Shown here in pieces: positions 25,586 to 33,779 of a DNA stretch of 33,779 bases. Origin of the DNA: an uncultured Balneolaceae bacterium (GTDB taxonomy: Bacteria; Bacteroidota; Rhodothermia; Balneolales; Balneolaceae); contig CAJXOW010000039.1 of assembly GCA_913057825.1 (NCBI GenBank), positions 1 to 33,779 of the forward strand. Direction: 5' to 3'. A model generated the notes under the pieces. It did not search any database and was not told where the DNA came from. It saw only the letters and a program-made list of their open reading frames with translations. The position numbers were made by a program, and so were the translations under genes. Within the stretch, counting starts at the first letter, position 1, and each line of letters opens with the position of its first letter.

Positions 25586-27158
25586 ATATGATTTTCTTGT
25601 CATTGGCAGCGGAAGTGCCGGGCTAACGTATGCCTTGAAAGTCGCAGACCACGGATCGGTAGCCGTTATTACAAAAAAGAATAAAAGTGAAGCAAATACA
25701 CGCTATGCCCAGGGAGGTATTGCCAGTGTACTTGGCCAAAAAGACTCGTTTAAAGAACATATTGAAGATACGTTAAAGGCAGGGGCCGGCTTATGTAAAA
25801 AGGAGGCGGTTGAACTGATTGTCCGGGAAGGCCCGCGGATGATCGAGGAGCTTCTGGAATATGGAGCCCAATTCACCACGGACAATGGCGAGCTGGATTT
25901 GACCAGGGAGGGAGGACATTCGCATAATCGTATTGTACATGCCGCCGATATGACGGGTGAAGAAGTCGAACGAGTCCTTGTCGAGCAGGTCACCAAACAC
26001 GAAAACATTGATATTTTCGAACACCACTTTGCCGTCGACCTCATTACCGAGCACCACCTCAGTCACTACGTAAGTCGCTATGACGACATTCACTGTTTTG
26101 GGGCGTACATACTTGATATTGAAACCGGCCAAGTGGAGCGCGTGCTGTCCCGCACCACCCTTTTAGCAACCGGGGGAGCGGGACAGGTTTATCAACATAC
26201 CACCAATCCCTCCATTGCCACGGGGGACGGTATTGCCATGGCTTATCGAGCCAAGGCACGAATTGCCAATATGGAGTTTATTCAATTTCACCCAACCTCG
26301 CTCTATCACTCTGAAGCCGATTCATTTTTAATTTCAGAGGCTGTACGGGGTCATGGTGGTAAATTAGTCAACGGCGATGGCGAACGGTTTATGGAGCAGT
26401 ATGACGAGCGCGGCGAGCTGGCTCCACGTGATGTGGTGGCCCGAGCCATTGACGATCAACTCAAAAAACGAGGGGAGGAGAGCGTATATCTCGACATCAC
26501 CCATCTCGATGAGCAGAAAATTAAAGAGGAATTTCCCCTCATTTATAAAACTTGCTTGCAATACGGCATCGATATCACCAGCGACCCTATTCCCGTCGTT
26601 CCGGCGGCTCACTATATTTGCGGTGGTGTGATGACCGACTTGCACGGACAAACCAGCATTTATGGATTATTTGCGTGCGGTGAGGTTGCCAATACCGGGG
26701 TTCACGGAGCCAATCGACTGGCATCGAACAGCTTGTTGGAAGCTCTTGTGTTCGCAGATCGCTCTGCTAAAAAAGCTAAAGATTATGTCAATGACGTATC
26801 GATTAAAGAAGGGATTCCCGAATGGGATGAATCCGGAACTGCCAATCCCGAAGAGTGGGTCCTGATCTCTCACAATAAAAGAGAATTGCAGCAAATTATG
26901 TGGGATTATGTGGGAATTGTACGAAGTGATTTACGACTCTCCAGAGCTCAGCGGCGATTGAGATTGCTCTTTGAAGAAGTCGAGGATTTTTATCAGCGAA
27001 CCAAAGTCAGCGTTCCGCTCTGCGAACTTCGAAACCTGGTTGGAGTTGGAGATTTAATAATCCATTCTGCGATGCAGCGCCGTGAGAGTCGGGGGTTGCA
27101 CTATACCACCGATTATACAGATACCATTGATTCTGCACAGCGGGATACCATCATTTAG
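25569..27158 (+). CDS. nadB: L-aspartate oxidase
   Basis: FAD enzyme that oxidises L-aspartate to iminoaspartate, first step of de novo NAD synthesis. At 529 aa it has the family length. The N-terminus carries the FAD motif [19 protein letters not shown]. The conserved flavin and substrate segments follow: [81 protein letters not shown] and [30 protein letters not shown]. Its C-terminal helical domain has [10 protein letters not shown]. The ATG at 25569 overlaps prfB by 17 nt, so coupled translation is likely. No nadA or nadC is seen in the window. Confidence 0.96.
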   Translation: MPTPHKYDFLVIGSGSAGLTYALKVADHGSVAVITKKNKSEANTRYAQGGIASVLGQKDSFKEHIEDTLKAGAGLCKKEAVELIVREGPRMIEELLEYGAQFTTDNGELDLTREGGHSHNRIVHAADMTGEEVERVLVEQVTKHENIDIFEHHFAVDLITEHHLSHYVSRYDDIHCFGAYILDIETGQVERVLSRTTLLATGGAGQVYQHTTNPSIATGDGIAMAYRAKARIANMEFIQFHPTSLYHSEADSFLISEAVRGHGGKLVNGDGERFMEQYDERGELAPRDVVARAIDDQLKKRGEESVYLDITHLDEQKIKEEFPLIYKTCLQYGIDITSDPIPVVPAAHYICGGVMTDLHGQTSIYGLFACGEVANTGVHGANRLASNSLLEALVFADRSAKKAKDYVNDVSIKEGIPEWDESGTANPEEWVLISHNKRELQQIMWDYVGIVRSDLRLSRAQRRLRLLFEEVEDFYQRTKVSVPLCELRNLVGVGDLIIHSAMQRRESRGLHYTTDYTDTIDSAQRDTII

Positions 27159-27160
27159 AT

Positions 27161-27336
27161 GATTTCTATGGAAAGCGGAGCGCCGGGCCGTGCTGAGTAC
27201 TTAAAATTTTTCGAACCTTGCCAACTTCAAGGATTAATAATTTGAAATTGTATTCAACTAAAGGAGAAAGAGCAAAGCCGTGTGAAAAAATTTTTCATCG
27301 AAAGCACGGCCCGGCGCTCCGCTTTCCATAGAAATC
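27161..27336 (-). repeat. Intergenic foldback element, copy D (diverged, minus orientation)
   Basis: Perfect 34-bp arms at 27161-27194 and 27303-27336 enclose a 108-nt core (27195-27302), starting 3 nt after the nadB stop. The core begins GAGTACTTAAAATTTTTCG and ends with GAAAAAATTTTTCATCGAA. Its start resembles the start of core A, while its middle is too diverged to align by eye. It is GC-rich in the stem and AT-rich in the core, like copies A-C. It fills the gap before coaE, leaving 25 nt for a start region. Confidence 0.8.
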
Positions 27337-27361
27337 GATCAGCAAAATTAATCATACCAAC

Positions 27362-27961
27362 ATGTTAAAAATCGGGTTAACCGGAGGGATAGGATCTGGC
27401 AAAAGCACGGTGTTGGAGGTATGGGAATCAATGGGAGCTTATATCATGCGGGCCGATGAAATGGCTAAACGGCTTATGAAAGAGGACAATCAACTTAAAC
27501 AGCAAATCATCGAGGCTTTCGGCGATCAGTCATACAACACTGATGGTTCATTAAACAGGGGATATCTGGCCCGGGAAGCTTTTGAGAATAATCGGGTCCA
27601 GGAGTTGAATGCGCTGGTTCATCCACATGTCAGGCAAGCTACAAGAGAGGAGATTAAAAATGCTGAGAAAAAGAATTTCGAGTTATTTGTGAAAGAAGCA
27701 GCCCTGCTCCTACAACATGACCGACCGGAATATCTTGATATTATCGTGCTGGTTAAAGCCGATCCGGAAAAACGAATACAGTGGGTTGCACAAAGGGACG
27801 GAGTAGCTCCCGAACAAGTCAGAGCCCGCATGCAATGGCAGCAGTCCGATCAGAGTATGGAGCAGATGACAGATTACATCATATCAAATGACGGAACGAT
27901 TAACGAGCTCAAAACAAAAGCTCGAAAATTAATAGAGGAGTTAAAGGCATCTGAATCGTAA
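27362..27961 (+). CDS. coaE: Dephospho-CoA kinase
   Basis: Last enzyme of coenzyme A synthesis, phosphorylating the 3'-hydroxyl of dephospho-CoA. At 199 aa it fits the family. The P-loop is GLTGGIGSGKST (5-16). RADEMAKRLM is the acceptor-substrate segment with its conserved Asp, and LVHPHVRQA and VKEAALLLQ are typical later motifs, followed by VLVKADPEKRIQWVAQRDG and the lid region RMQWQQSDQ. The ATG at 27362 is preceded by no Shine-Dalgarno. fbp follows after 21 nt, so the two could share a transcript. Confidence 0.96.
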   Translation: MLKIGLTGGIGSGKSTVLEVWESMGAYIMRADEMAKRLMKEDNQLKQQIIEAFGDQSYNTDGSLNRGYLAREAFENNRVQELNALVHPHVRQATREEIKNAEKKNFELFVKEAALLLQHDRPEYLDIIVLVKADPEKRIQWVAQRDGVAPEQVRARMQWQQSDQSMEQMTDYIISNDGTINELKTKARKLIEELKASES

Positions 27962-27982
27962 TTTTTCTAAAGAAGGGGATCG

Positions 27983-28987
27983 ATGAATTATAGGAAAACT
28001 AGACTTGAGACGCTCGAAGAATTTATTATCAAACGGCAGAATCGTTTTCCCGGAGCAACGGGGGAGTTTTCTCAACTGCTGCGGGATATCGGTTTGGCTG
28101 CTAAAATTATCGCTAGGGAGGTTAGTAAAGCGGGATTCAACCATATCCTGGGCAGTTACGGGCAGGAAAATGTACACGGGGAGTCCATTCAGAAATTGGA
28201 CAAGTTTGCCGATGCTCAACTGATATCAGCGCTCAATCGTTCTGACATAACTGCGATGGTGATCTCGGAAGAGAATGACGAAGCTGTTCAAATGGGAAAT
28301 CCCAGCGGGAAGTATATTGTATATCTGGATCCGCTGGATGGCTCCAGCAATATCGATATCAATGTGTCGATTGGCAGTATTTTCTCCATTTACATGCGGC
28401 AATCGGGGGAGAGCGAGCTTCCTGATGTTCGTGAAGCTCTACAGAGAGGAACTCGTCAAGTTGCCGCCGGTTATGTTTTATATGGATCGAGTACCACCTT
28501 GGTATATACCACCGGGCTCGGGGTGAGTATGTTTACCCTGGATCCCAGCATCGGGGAATTCATACTGGCAGAGGAAACGATTGAGATGCCCGACCTGGGC
28601 CATATTTACAGTGTCAACGAAGGATATTATAATGCCTGGCCGCCGGGTTTGAAACAATATGTCAAGTATTGCCAGGAAGAGGTTCCTGACGATGGACGTC
28701 CCTATTCGGCCCGTTATATTGGAGCTATGGTTGCCGACGTGCACCGGACGTTAATGAAGGGAGGGATTTTCATGTATCCGCGAAGCGAAAAGTATCCCCG
28801 GGGAAAGTTGAGGCTCATGTACGAATGCAATCCTCTTAGCCTGGTTATTGAACAGGCGGGAGGCAAGGCTACCGACGGAAAACGACGGATTCTTGATATA
28901 GAACCGGAGTCCCTGCACCAGCGAACTCCTATATTCATCGGATCAAAACAGAACGTGGATCGCGTTTGCTCCCATCTTCAGGATTAA
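27983..28987 (+). CDS. fbp: Fructose-1,6-bisphosphatase, class I
   Basis: Gluconeogenic phosphatase, 334 aa, the usual class I length. It has SYGQENVHGESIQKLDKFA near the N-terminus, the acidic SEENDEAV, the metal-binding VYLDPLDGSSNIDINVSIGSIFSIY (residues about 112-136, with Asp and Glu ligands) and the substrate segment RYIGAMVADVHRTLMKGGIFMYP. Class I enzymes are Mg2+-dependent and often AMP-inhibited: regulation cannot be judged here. The start ATG 27983 has a possible GGGGATCG upstream. The next gene is convergent. Confidence 0.96.
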   Translation: MNYRKTRLETLEEFIIKRQNRFPGATGEFSQLLRDIGLAAKIIAREVSKAGFNHILGSYGQENVHGESIQKLDKFADAQLISALNRSDITAMVISEENDEAVQMGNPSGKYIVYLDPLDGSSNIDINVSIGSIFSIYMRQSGESELPDVREALQRGTRQVAAGYVLYGSSTTLVYTTGLGVSMFTLDPSIGEFILAEETIEMPDLGHIYSVNEGYYNAWPPGLKQYVKYCQEEVPDDGRPYSARYIGAMVADVHRTLMKGGIFMYPRSEKYPRGKLRLMYECNPLSLVIEQAGGKATDGKRRILDIEPESLHQRTPIFIGSKQNVDRVCSHLQD

Positions 28988-29044
28988 AGACAGGGTTTGT
29001 TGGAAATTTAGAAGGTACGGCCCACTGTCCGGCCCACGAATTCT

Positions 29045-29545
29045 CTAAAAAGTGACATACATTCCCTCATGGATGTCATGATTGATGCAAAATCCGCCAT
29101 TGGTCTCCACTACATACTGCGCCGGTTTCCCCGAGGGAAAACGTTTTTCGCTGTAGGGTTGTGCGCTGTGGTGGATGCGGATGATTTTCTTATCACTATT
29201 CAAAAACAAGATATCCAGCGGTAAAGGCGTGTTGGCCATCCAGAAGCTTCGGGGTTTCTGCTCTTTGAAGATAAATAGCATGCCCCGATCGGCCGGCAGT
29301 TTCGAGACATTCATCAAGCCCTCGTTTTGTTCCATCTGGGAATCAGCTATAGCCGCACGGATGGTAGTAATGGTATCTTGTTGAGTTTCAGCATCTAGAA
29401 AGACCACTTCGCGAGTAAAATCAAGTTTTCGTTCGATTTGATTTTCCCCCGTTGAGCCAGAGGTGTCCTGGTCACTTCTATTACTGCAGCCAGCAGTGAT
29501 TATAAGTAAGGCGATCACGCACAAAAATATTTTTCGCAAAGCCAT
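29045..29545 (-). CDS. DUF192 domain lipoprotein
   Basis: A 166-aa protein with a lipoprotein signal (hydrophobic IFLCVIALLIITAGC, lipobox TAGC, Cys near residue 20). The mature part is a DUF192 domain: ADSQMEQNEGLMNVSKLPADRGMLFIF, PRSFWMANTPLPLDILFLNSDKKI, and YVVETNGGF. DUF192 proteins are small beta-rich envelope proteins of unknown biochemical function, common in Bacteria and Archaea. It is divergent from rimP and convergent with fbp. Confidence 0.87.
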   Translation of the reverse strand: MALRKIFLCVIALLIITAGCSNRSDQDTSGSTGENQIERKLDFTREVVFLDAETQQDTITTIRAAIADSQMEQNEGLMNVSKLPADRGMLFIFKEQKPRSFWMANTPLPLDILFLNSDKKIIRIHHSAQPYSEKRFPSGKPAQYVVETNGGFCINHDIHEGMYVTF

Positions 29546-29754
29546 CGGAATTTAAAAATGTAGAATATTTGATTGGATAATGATGCAGACAATATATATA
29601 ATAAGAGATTACATTAAACAACAATATTTTTTGTCAAATATAGTTAGTTAAGTGAATCAATTGCCGTCAAAACTATTGAATATGCTATAGTAACAGGCGT
29701 TCATACCAATATCGCAAGTTGTAATTTAAGCGTAATAAACCTATTTTGACCTAG

Positions 29755-29788
29755 AAAGTGAGCGCCAGTTTGGTTCTCACTTTTTTTT
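29755..29788 (+). terminator. Intrinsic terminator-like hairpin in the rimP leader (candidate attenuator)
   Basis: AAAGTGAG at 29755-29762 pairs with CTCACTTT at 29776-29783, with a further CCA/TGG pair set inside, followed by an eight-T run at 29781-29788. It is a textbook intrinsic terminator on the plus strand, but no plus-strand gene ends near it: the upstream neighbour is a minus-strand gene. It therefore probably sits inside the 5' leader of rimP-nusA-infB, 22 nt before the rimP start, where it would stop transcripts unless read through. Confidence 0.72.
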
Positions 29789-29810
29789 GTTCTTATAAAC
29801 CAGATAACCA

Positions 29811-30275
29811 TTGCAGCAAAGTCGTAAGAAAAAAGTAAAGGAACTGGCGGATTCCATCCTGGATCGATGGACGATGTTTTTGGTTGATGTGGAGATTCAG
29901 GGTGGCAAAAATGCCGCCGTGTGGGTATATGTAGATTCGGAAGATCGGGATGTCGGTCTCGATGAATGTGCTGAAGTAAGCCAGGAACTCGGCTTTTTGC
30001 TTGAGGCACATGAAGTATTCGATCGGGAATATCGTTTGAATGTATCTACACCCGGCGTTGATCGACCGTTGGTTGACCGGCGTCAATATCGTAAAAACAA
30101 AGGTAGGAAGGCCCGTATTACCTATCGCCGCAACGGTGATGCGAAAGAGCAGCTGCAAGGCCGTATTACCAATGTAAGCAAAGAACAGGTTGAGATTGAA
30201 AATAATTCTGGCAAAACCAGGGTAATCGAATTTGAGAATATTGTTGAAACCGTAATAGTACCTGAAATTAAATAA
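29811..30275 (+). CDS. rimP: Ribosome maturation factor RimP
   Basis: A 154-aa protein needed for 30S subunit maturation. The N-terminal domain holds FLVDVEIQGGKNAAVWVYVDSEDRDVGLDECAEVSQEL. The C-terminal SH3-like domain starts after the hallmark YRLNVSTPGVDRPL with the KGRKARITYR strand and a final IENIVETV-like strand (EFENIVETVIVPEIK). The start is TTG 29811: a stop codon lies just upstream in frame and the next Met is at residue 22, inside the first domain. It is the first gene of the conserved rimP-nusA-infB cluster. Confidence 0.92.
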   Translation: MQQSRKKKVKELADSILDRWTMFLVDVEIQGGKNAAVWVYVDSEDRDVGLDECAEVSQELGFLLEAHEVFDREYRLNVSTPGVDRPLVDRRQYRKNKGRKARITYRRNGDAKEQLQGRITNVSKEQVEIENNSGKTRVIEFENIVETVIVPEIK

Positions 30276-30290
30276 CAGAAACGACGCATC

Positions 30291-30339
30291 CGGGAATTCA
30301 TCAGGTTTTAATGGCAAATTAGCATCTGGTGAACTCCTG
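30291..30339 (+). other. Hairpin in the rimP-nusA spacer
   Basis: CGGGAATTCATCAG (30291-30304) can pair with CTGGTGAACTCCTG (30326-30339), counting two G-U pairs and one mismatch, around a 21-nt loop. It occupies the 103-nt space between rimP and nusA. No U run follows, so it is not a terminator. It may be a processing or stability element. Confidence 0.38.
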
Positions 30340-30378
30340 CATGCGCTTAACTGATTAACTATTTTAGCTGGCTTTATT

Positions 30379-31659
30379 ATGGAAAAAGATATTTCCAAAC
30401 AGATTATTCAATCTTTTGCTGAAATAGCAAAAGATAAAGGCATTGACCGCGAAGTCCTTCTATCTATTTTGGAGGATGTATTTCGAACTATGATCCGTAA
30501 AAAGTATGGTTCAGACGATGCATTTGAAGTAATCTTGAATGCTGACCGGGGCGAAATTCAGATGCTACATATTCGGGAAGTGGTTCCGGAGGAAGAGCTG
30601 ACTGATTCGGTTAGTGAAATCACCCTGGAAGATGCACAGGAACAGGATCCCGAGTTGGAACTATATGATGAGTTTGCCCAGGAAATTTCTATAGAGGACT
30701 TTGGTCGGCGCGCCGTGATGACGGCCCGCCAGCAGCTGGCACAGCGCATCCGGGAAATTGAAAAAGACAATGTTTTTGAGGAATATTCGGATCGTATCGG
30801 CGAAATTGTGATGGGCGATGTCTACCAGGTTCGCAATAACAAGGATATTCTGGTAAACCATAACGGCGTTGAGTTGGTGCTGCCGAAAAGTGAACAGATT
30901 CCCAAAGACCGTTTTCACAAGGGAGATACCATACGAGCCGTTGTGAGGGAAGTAAAACGACGACACGGCAATCCGACCGTTATCATTTCCCGCACTTCGC
31001 CCATATTCCTGGAGCGGCTGTTTGAAAATGAAATTCCTGAAGTATTTGACGGTATTATCGAATTGGTTAAAATCGCCCGTGAGCCCGGTGACCGGTCGAA
31101 GGTAGCCGTGGTTTCACACGATGAAAGGGTGGATCCGGTGGGCGCCTGCGTCGGTATGAAAGGTATCCGTATTCACTCGATTGTACGGGAACTGCAAAAT
31201 GAAAATATTGATGTTATCAACTATACCGACAATAAAGCCGAGTTTATCAAAAAAGCATTGCAACCGGCGGAAATCATTGATGTAGAACTGGATGCCGAAG
31301 GCAATCATGCCGAAGTACTGGTTCCCGCAGACCAGGTTTCAAAAGCCATTGGAAAGGGCGGTATCAATATTCGACTGGCTTCCAAGCTGACTGATACGGA
31401 GATTGATGTTTATCGTGAAGTCGAGGAAGAGATCGAGGATATCGATATCTTCGAATTCGAAGAGGACTTTGGCGAAGAAGTCGTGCAAACCCTCTTCGAT
31501 ATCGGTTGCGATTCGGCTCGAGCCGTTCTGGAACTGGATATCGACGAGATTGTCCGTCGAACCGAAGGAGCTATCGATGAAGAGCTGGCTGAACGGATTA
31601 TCGATATTATCTCATACGAATTTGAGGACGAAGAAGAGCAAGGACAGGAACAACAATAA
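30379..31659 (+). CDS. nusA: Transcription termination/antitermination factor NusA
   Basis: A 426-aa RNA polymerase- and RNA-binding factor. The N-terminal RNAP-binding domain covers about 1-130 (MIRKKYGSDDAFEVILNADRGEI). An S1 domain follows at about 135-200 (GEIVMGDVYQV to LPKSEQIP), then two KH domains (DERVDPVGACVGMKGIRIHSIVRELQNENIDVI, and the GKGGINIRLASKLTDTEIDV segment). A short helix-hairpin-helix-like end and an acidic Gln-rich tail complete it. The E. coli-type C-terminal acidic repeats are absent. This is the second gene of the rimP-nusA-infB cluster. Because NusA influences termination, the leader terminator before rimP could allow feedback. Confidence 0.95.
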   Translation: MEKDISKQIIQSFAEIAKDKGIDREVLLSILEDVFRTMIRKKYGSDDAFEVILNADRGEIQMLHIREVVPEEELTDSVSEITLEDAQEQDPELELYDEFAQEISIEDFGRRAVMTARQQLAQRIREIEKDNVFEEYSDRIGEIVMGDVYQVRNNKDILVNHNGVELVLPKSEQIPKDRFHKGDTIRAVVREVKRRHGNPTVIISRTSPIFLERLFENEIPEVFDGIIELVKIAREPGDRSKVAVVSHDERVDPVGACVGMKGIRIHSIVRELQNENIDVINYTDNKAEFIKKALQPAEIIDVELDAEGNHAEVLVPADQVSKAIGKGGINIRLASKLTDTEIDVYREVEEEIEDIDIFEFEEDFGEEVVQTLFDIGCDSARAVLELDIDEIVRRTEGAIDEELAERIIDIISYEFEDEEEQGQEQQ

Positions 31660-31726
31660 TACGACTATTGTCCGCTGTCGTAGGAAGTGAATTTCAAAAA
31701 TAAGGGTTTAGGTAGCAACATACTAT

Positions 31727-33779
31727 ATGGCTAATAAAGAAAGACCGAAAAAGCTGTTTAAAGTCGCATCCGAGTTCAATGTGTCGACTTCATCCATCGT
31801 CGATACATTGGCTGAAAACGACTTTGATATCGATAACAAGCCTAATACGAAAATTACAGCCGAGATGTACTCGGTGCTGGAGGAGTCGTACGGCGTGGAT
31901 AAGCAGCGCAGCAAGGAACATGAAAAAGCGCGGGAGGAGTACGAATCACGACGGAACGAAATGCATGCCAATCGGAATGAAAGTGTATCCGTCGAGAGCT
32001 TTCTTGAGCCGATTGATGAAGAGGAAGAAGATCTTCCACTGCAGCCCGAAGAAGAATCCGAAGATGAAACTGTAGAGGTAGAGGAAGAAGCTGCTGAACC
32101 GGAAGTAGAGCAGGAATCTGAAGAAGATGATGAAGAGGTTGAAGAAGTTGAAGAAGAAGCTGCAGAAACTTCAGAACAGGAAGAACCTGACGAAGAGGAA
32201 GTAGCAGAAAAAGAAGAACAAGAAGAGCAAGAAAAAGAGGAGAAGGAAGTAATAGCAGAGGAGTCTGAGACTGAACAAAAAATTTCCGATCAAAAAGCCG
32301 AGTCTGAGGAAGCTCAGGAAGAAACGACTGAAGCCGAAGCAGATGAGCAAGAAGAAGCGGCTTCGGACGAAGAACCTGAAGCGGATCAGGAAGAACATAA
32401 AACGGCAGCTAGTGCTGAAGAAACAGGAGAAGAGCAGCAACAAGAGCAAGAAGAAGACGAAGAGGATGACCAGGCTGATGCCGATAGTGAAGAGAAACGG
32501 GACTCCGTTATCAGGGGACGTGCTGAACGATTGGAAGGTCCGAAGGTTGTTGGTAAAGTCAGGATTAGCGATGATGATTCTGATAAAAAGCGTAAGAAAC
32601 GAACGAAGCGCAAAAGAAAGAAAACCAAGAGTCGAAAGAGTGATTCCGACGACAGCGGCAAAAAGCGCAAAAAACGTACGAAACGGAAAAAGAAGTCGGT
32701 TGACTCGGACGACGATAAAAGCAGCCGAACAAAACGTAAAAAGCGCAAAAAACGCGGGAAAAAACGCCGTTTTGATGATCAGGATGTAGAAGAGAAAATG
32801 AAGGAAACCATGCAGCGGATGAAACAATCCGAGGGCGTGGGACAAAAACGGCAGAAAAGACGTCGCCAGAAACGTGAAGAGCGTGAAGAGGAGCGTAAGA
32901 AACAGGAGGAGCTGGAAGAACTTGAAAAGGATATACTTGAGTTAACCGAGTTTATAACCGTTAATGATTTGGCCGATCATCTCGGGGTCGATGTCAATGA
33001 TGTGATTACGACCTGCATGAACCTGGGCATGATGGTTTCTATAAATCAACGCCTGGACGCAAGCACGATCGAGCTTGTCGCCGAGGAGTATGGCAAAGAA
33101 GTCGAGTTTATCGATGCCGAGGATATGATGGATGAACTTGAGATGAAGGATGAAGACAAGCCCGCCGAAGTTGATCCTCGGGCCCCGGTAATTACGGTTA
33201 TGGGGCACGTCGACCACGGAAAGACCTCCCTCTTGGATTACATACGGAAAACCAAGGTTGTTTCCGGTGAGGCTGGCGGTATTACCCAGCATGTCGGGGC
33301 ATACGAAATCGAAAGGGAAGGACGTAATATTAGCTTCCTCGATACCCCCGGCCACCAGGCCTTTACTGCTATGCGTTCGCGTGGTGCTCATGCAACCGAT
33401 ATCGTGGTGCTGGTTGTAGCGGCTGATGACGCCGTTATGCCACAAACGATTGAGGCGATAAACCATGCAAAGGCAGCCGGAGTCCCAATTGTGGTAGCTA
33501 TCAACAAGGTGGACCTGGAAGAGTCGAATCCCGATAAGATTAAACAGCAGTTAGCTGACCACGATGTATTAGTGGAAGAATATGGCGGGGATCACCAGGT
33601 TTCTGAAGTTTCAGCCAAAACCGGCGAAGGCATCGACGATCTGCTGGAGAAAGTCCTTATCCAGGCTGAACTGATGGAATTGAAGGCCAACCCCGAGCGA
33701 CGTGCGGAAGGCATTGTGCTGGAAAGTTTTGTGGATAAGGGAAAAGGAATTACGGCTAACGTATTGATCCAAAATGGAA
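31727..33779 (+). CDS. infB: Translation initiation factor IF-2 (3' end beyond window)
   Basis: An open frame from ATG 31727 to the window edge (684 codons). It has an N-terminal IF2_N-type domain ([24 protein letters not shown]). A very acidic Glu-rich linker follows at about residues 95-250, then a Lys/Arg-rich segment (about 280-385). A second IF2_N-like unit, [23 protein letters not shown], comes before the G domain. The GTPase motifs are G1 GHVDHGKT (493-500), G3 DTPGH and G4 NKVD. IF-2 places initiator tRNA on the 30S subunit. The frame runs unbroken through the low-complexity part, so there is no frameshift. The rest of domains G2-C lies outside the window. Confidence 0.96.
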   Translation, partial: MANKERPKKLFKVASEFNVSTSSIVDTLAENDFDIDNKPNTKITAEMYSVLEESYGVDKQRSKEHEKAREEYESRRNEMHANRNESVSVESFLEPIDEEEEDLPLQPEEESEDETVEVEEEAAEPEVEQESEEDDEEVEEVEEEAAETSEQEEPDEEEVAEKEEQEEQEKEEKEVIAEESETEQKISDQKAESEEAQEETTEAEADEQEEAASDEEPEADQEEHKTAASAEETGEEQQQEQEEDEEDDQADADSEEKRDSVIRGRAERLEGPKVVGKVRISDDDSDKKRKKRTKRKRKKTKSRKSDSDDSGKKRKKRTKRKKKSVDSDDDKSSRTKRKKRKKRGKKRRFDDQDVEEKMKETMQRMKQSEGVGQKRQKRRRQKREEREEERKKQEELEELEKDILELTEFITVNDLADHLGVDVNDVITTCMNLGMMVSINQRLDASTIELVAEEYGKEVEFIDAEDMMDELEMKDEDKPAEVDPRAPVITVMGHVDHGKTSLLDYIRKTKVVSGEAGGITQHVGAYEIEREGRNISFLDTPGHQAFTAMRSRGAHATDIVVLVVAADDAVMPQTIEAINHAKAAGVPIVVAINKVDLEESNPDKIKQQLADHDVLVEEYGGDHQVSEVSAKTGEGIDDLLEKVLIQAELMELKANPERRAEGIVLESFVDKGKGITANVLIQNG

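Noticed and set aside
3709..27336. Retron, group II intron or RAYT/REP explanation for the foldback family
   Set aside because: No reverse transcriptase or transposase is nearby, and the arms vary between copies, unlike REP or intron ends.
32171..32845. A 224-residue hydrophobic minus-strand frame inside infB
   Set aside because: It is the complement of the Glu/Lys-rich linker, which forces Phe and Leu codons. IF-2 is clearly the real gene.
1..33779. CRISPR array, tRNA, rRNA, prophage or insertion sequence
   Set aside because: No regularly spaced direct repeats, cloverleaf sequence, rRNA motif or transposase/integrase frame was found by eye.

Overview
The window is chromosomal DNA of moderate GC content, probably from a member of the Bacteroidota/Balneolota lineage (FCB group). 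The support is indirect. Most starts have little or no Shine-Dalgarno sequence. One possible TAnnTTTG promoter element is present. The gene set (GWxTD-domain protein, AtuA/DUF1446 protein with an acyl-CoA carboxylase beta subunit, long acidic IF-2) fits marine or saline Balneolota. The genus cannot be fixed from the sequence alone.

Layout. 1-2963 (+): the 3' end of gatA, an M28/glutaminyl-cyclase-like lipoprotein, prmA and a Ppx/GppA phosphatase. 3043-3573 (-): a small outer-membrane beta-barrel protein. 4005-4640 (+): an ECF-like sigma factor. 4818-9801 (-): a tightly packed row read in the order GWxTD protein, pdxA, methyltransferase, ftsE-like ATPase, queG. 9961-14352 (+): an acyl-CoA carboxylase carboxyltransferase subunit, a PAS-LuxR regulator and an AtuA-family protein, possibly branched acyl-CoA or terpenoid catabolism. 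14535-20546 (+): an FAD oxidoreductase and the two halves of a probable heterodimeric ABC exporter with an RNase Z gene between them. 20745-23573 (-): a large secreted GH31 glycosidase. 23972-28987 (+): a DUF883-like small membrane protein, prfB with its programmed +1 frameshift, nadB, coaE and fbp. 29045-29545 (-): a DUF192 lipoprotein. 29811-33779 (+): rimP, nusA and infB (cut by the window edge), preceded by a terminator-like attenuator.

The most unusual feature is not a protein. Four intergenic foldback elements (3709-3883, 11620-11774, 20550-20710, 27161-27336) share one architecture: perfect or nearly perfect inverted arms of 27-36 bp around a core of 101-108 nt. Three have recognisably homologous cores (two are about 91 percent identical), and the fourth is a diverged relative. 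The inner 21 bp of the arms are homologous in three copies, and every difference between copies is matched on the opposite arm by a compensating change or a G-T wobble. The outermost 6-15 bp of each arm are unrelated between copies, yet still pair within each copy. This looks like a high-copy structured intergenic element, ERIC-like in form, kept as a hairpin in DNA or RNA. I do not recognise it as a named family.

Other foldbacks lie at 2969-3023, 4641-4799, 12656-12823, 24270-24389 and 29755-29788. No rRNA, tRNA, CRISPR array, transposase or prophage gene was seen.
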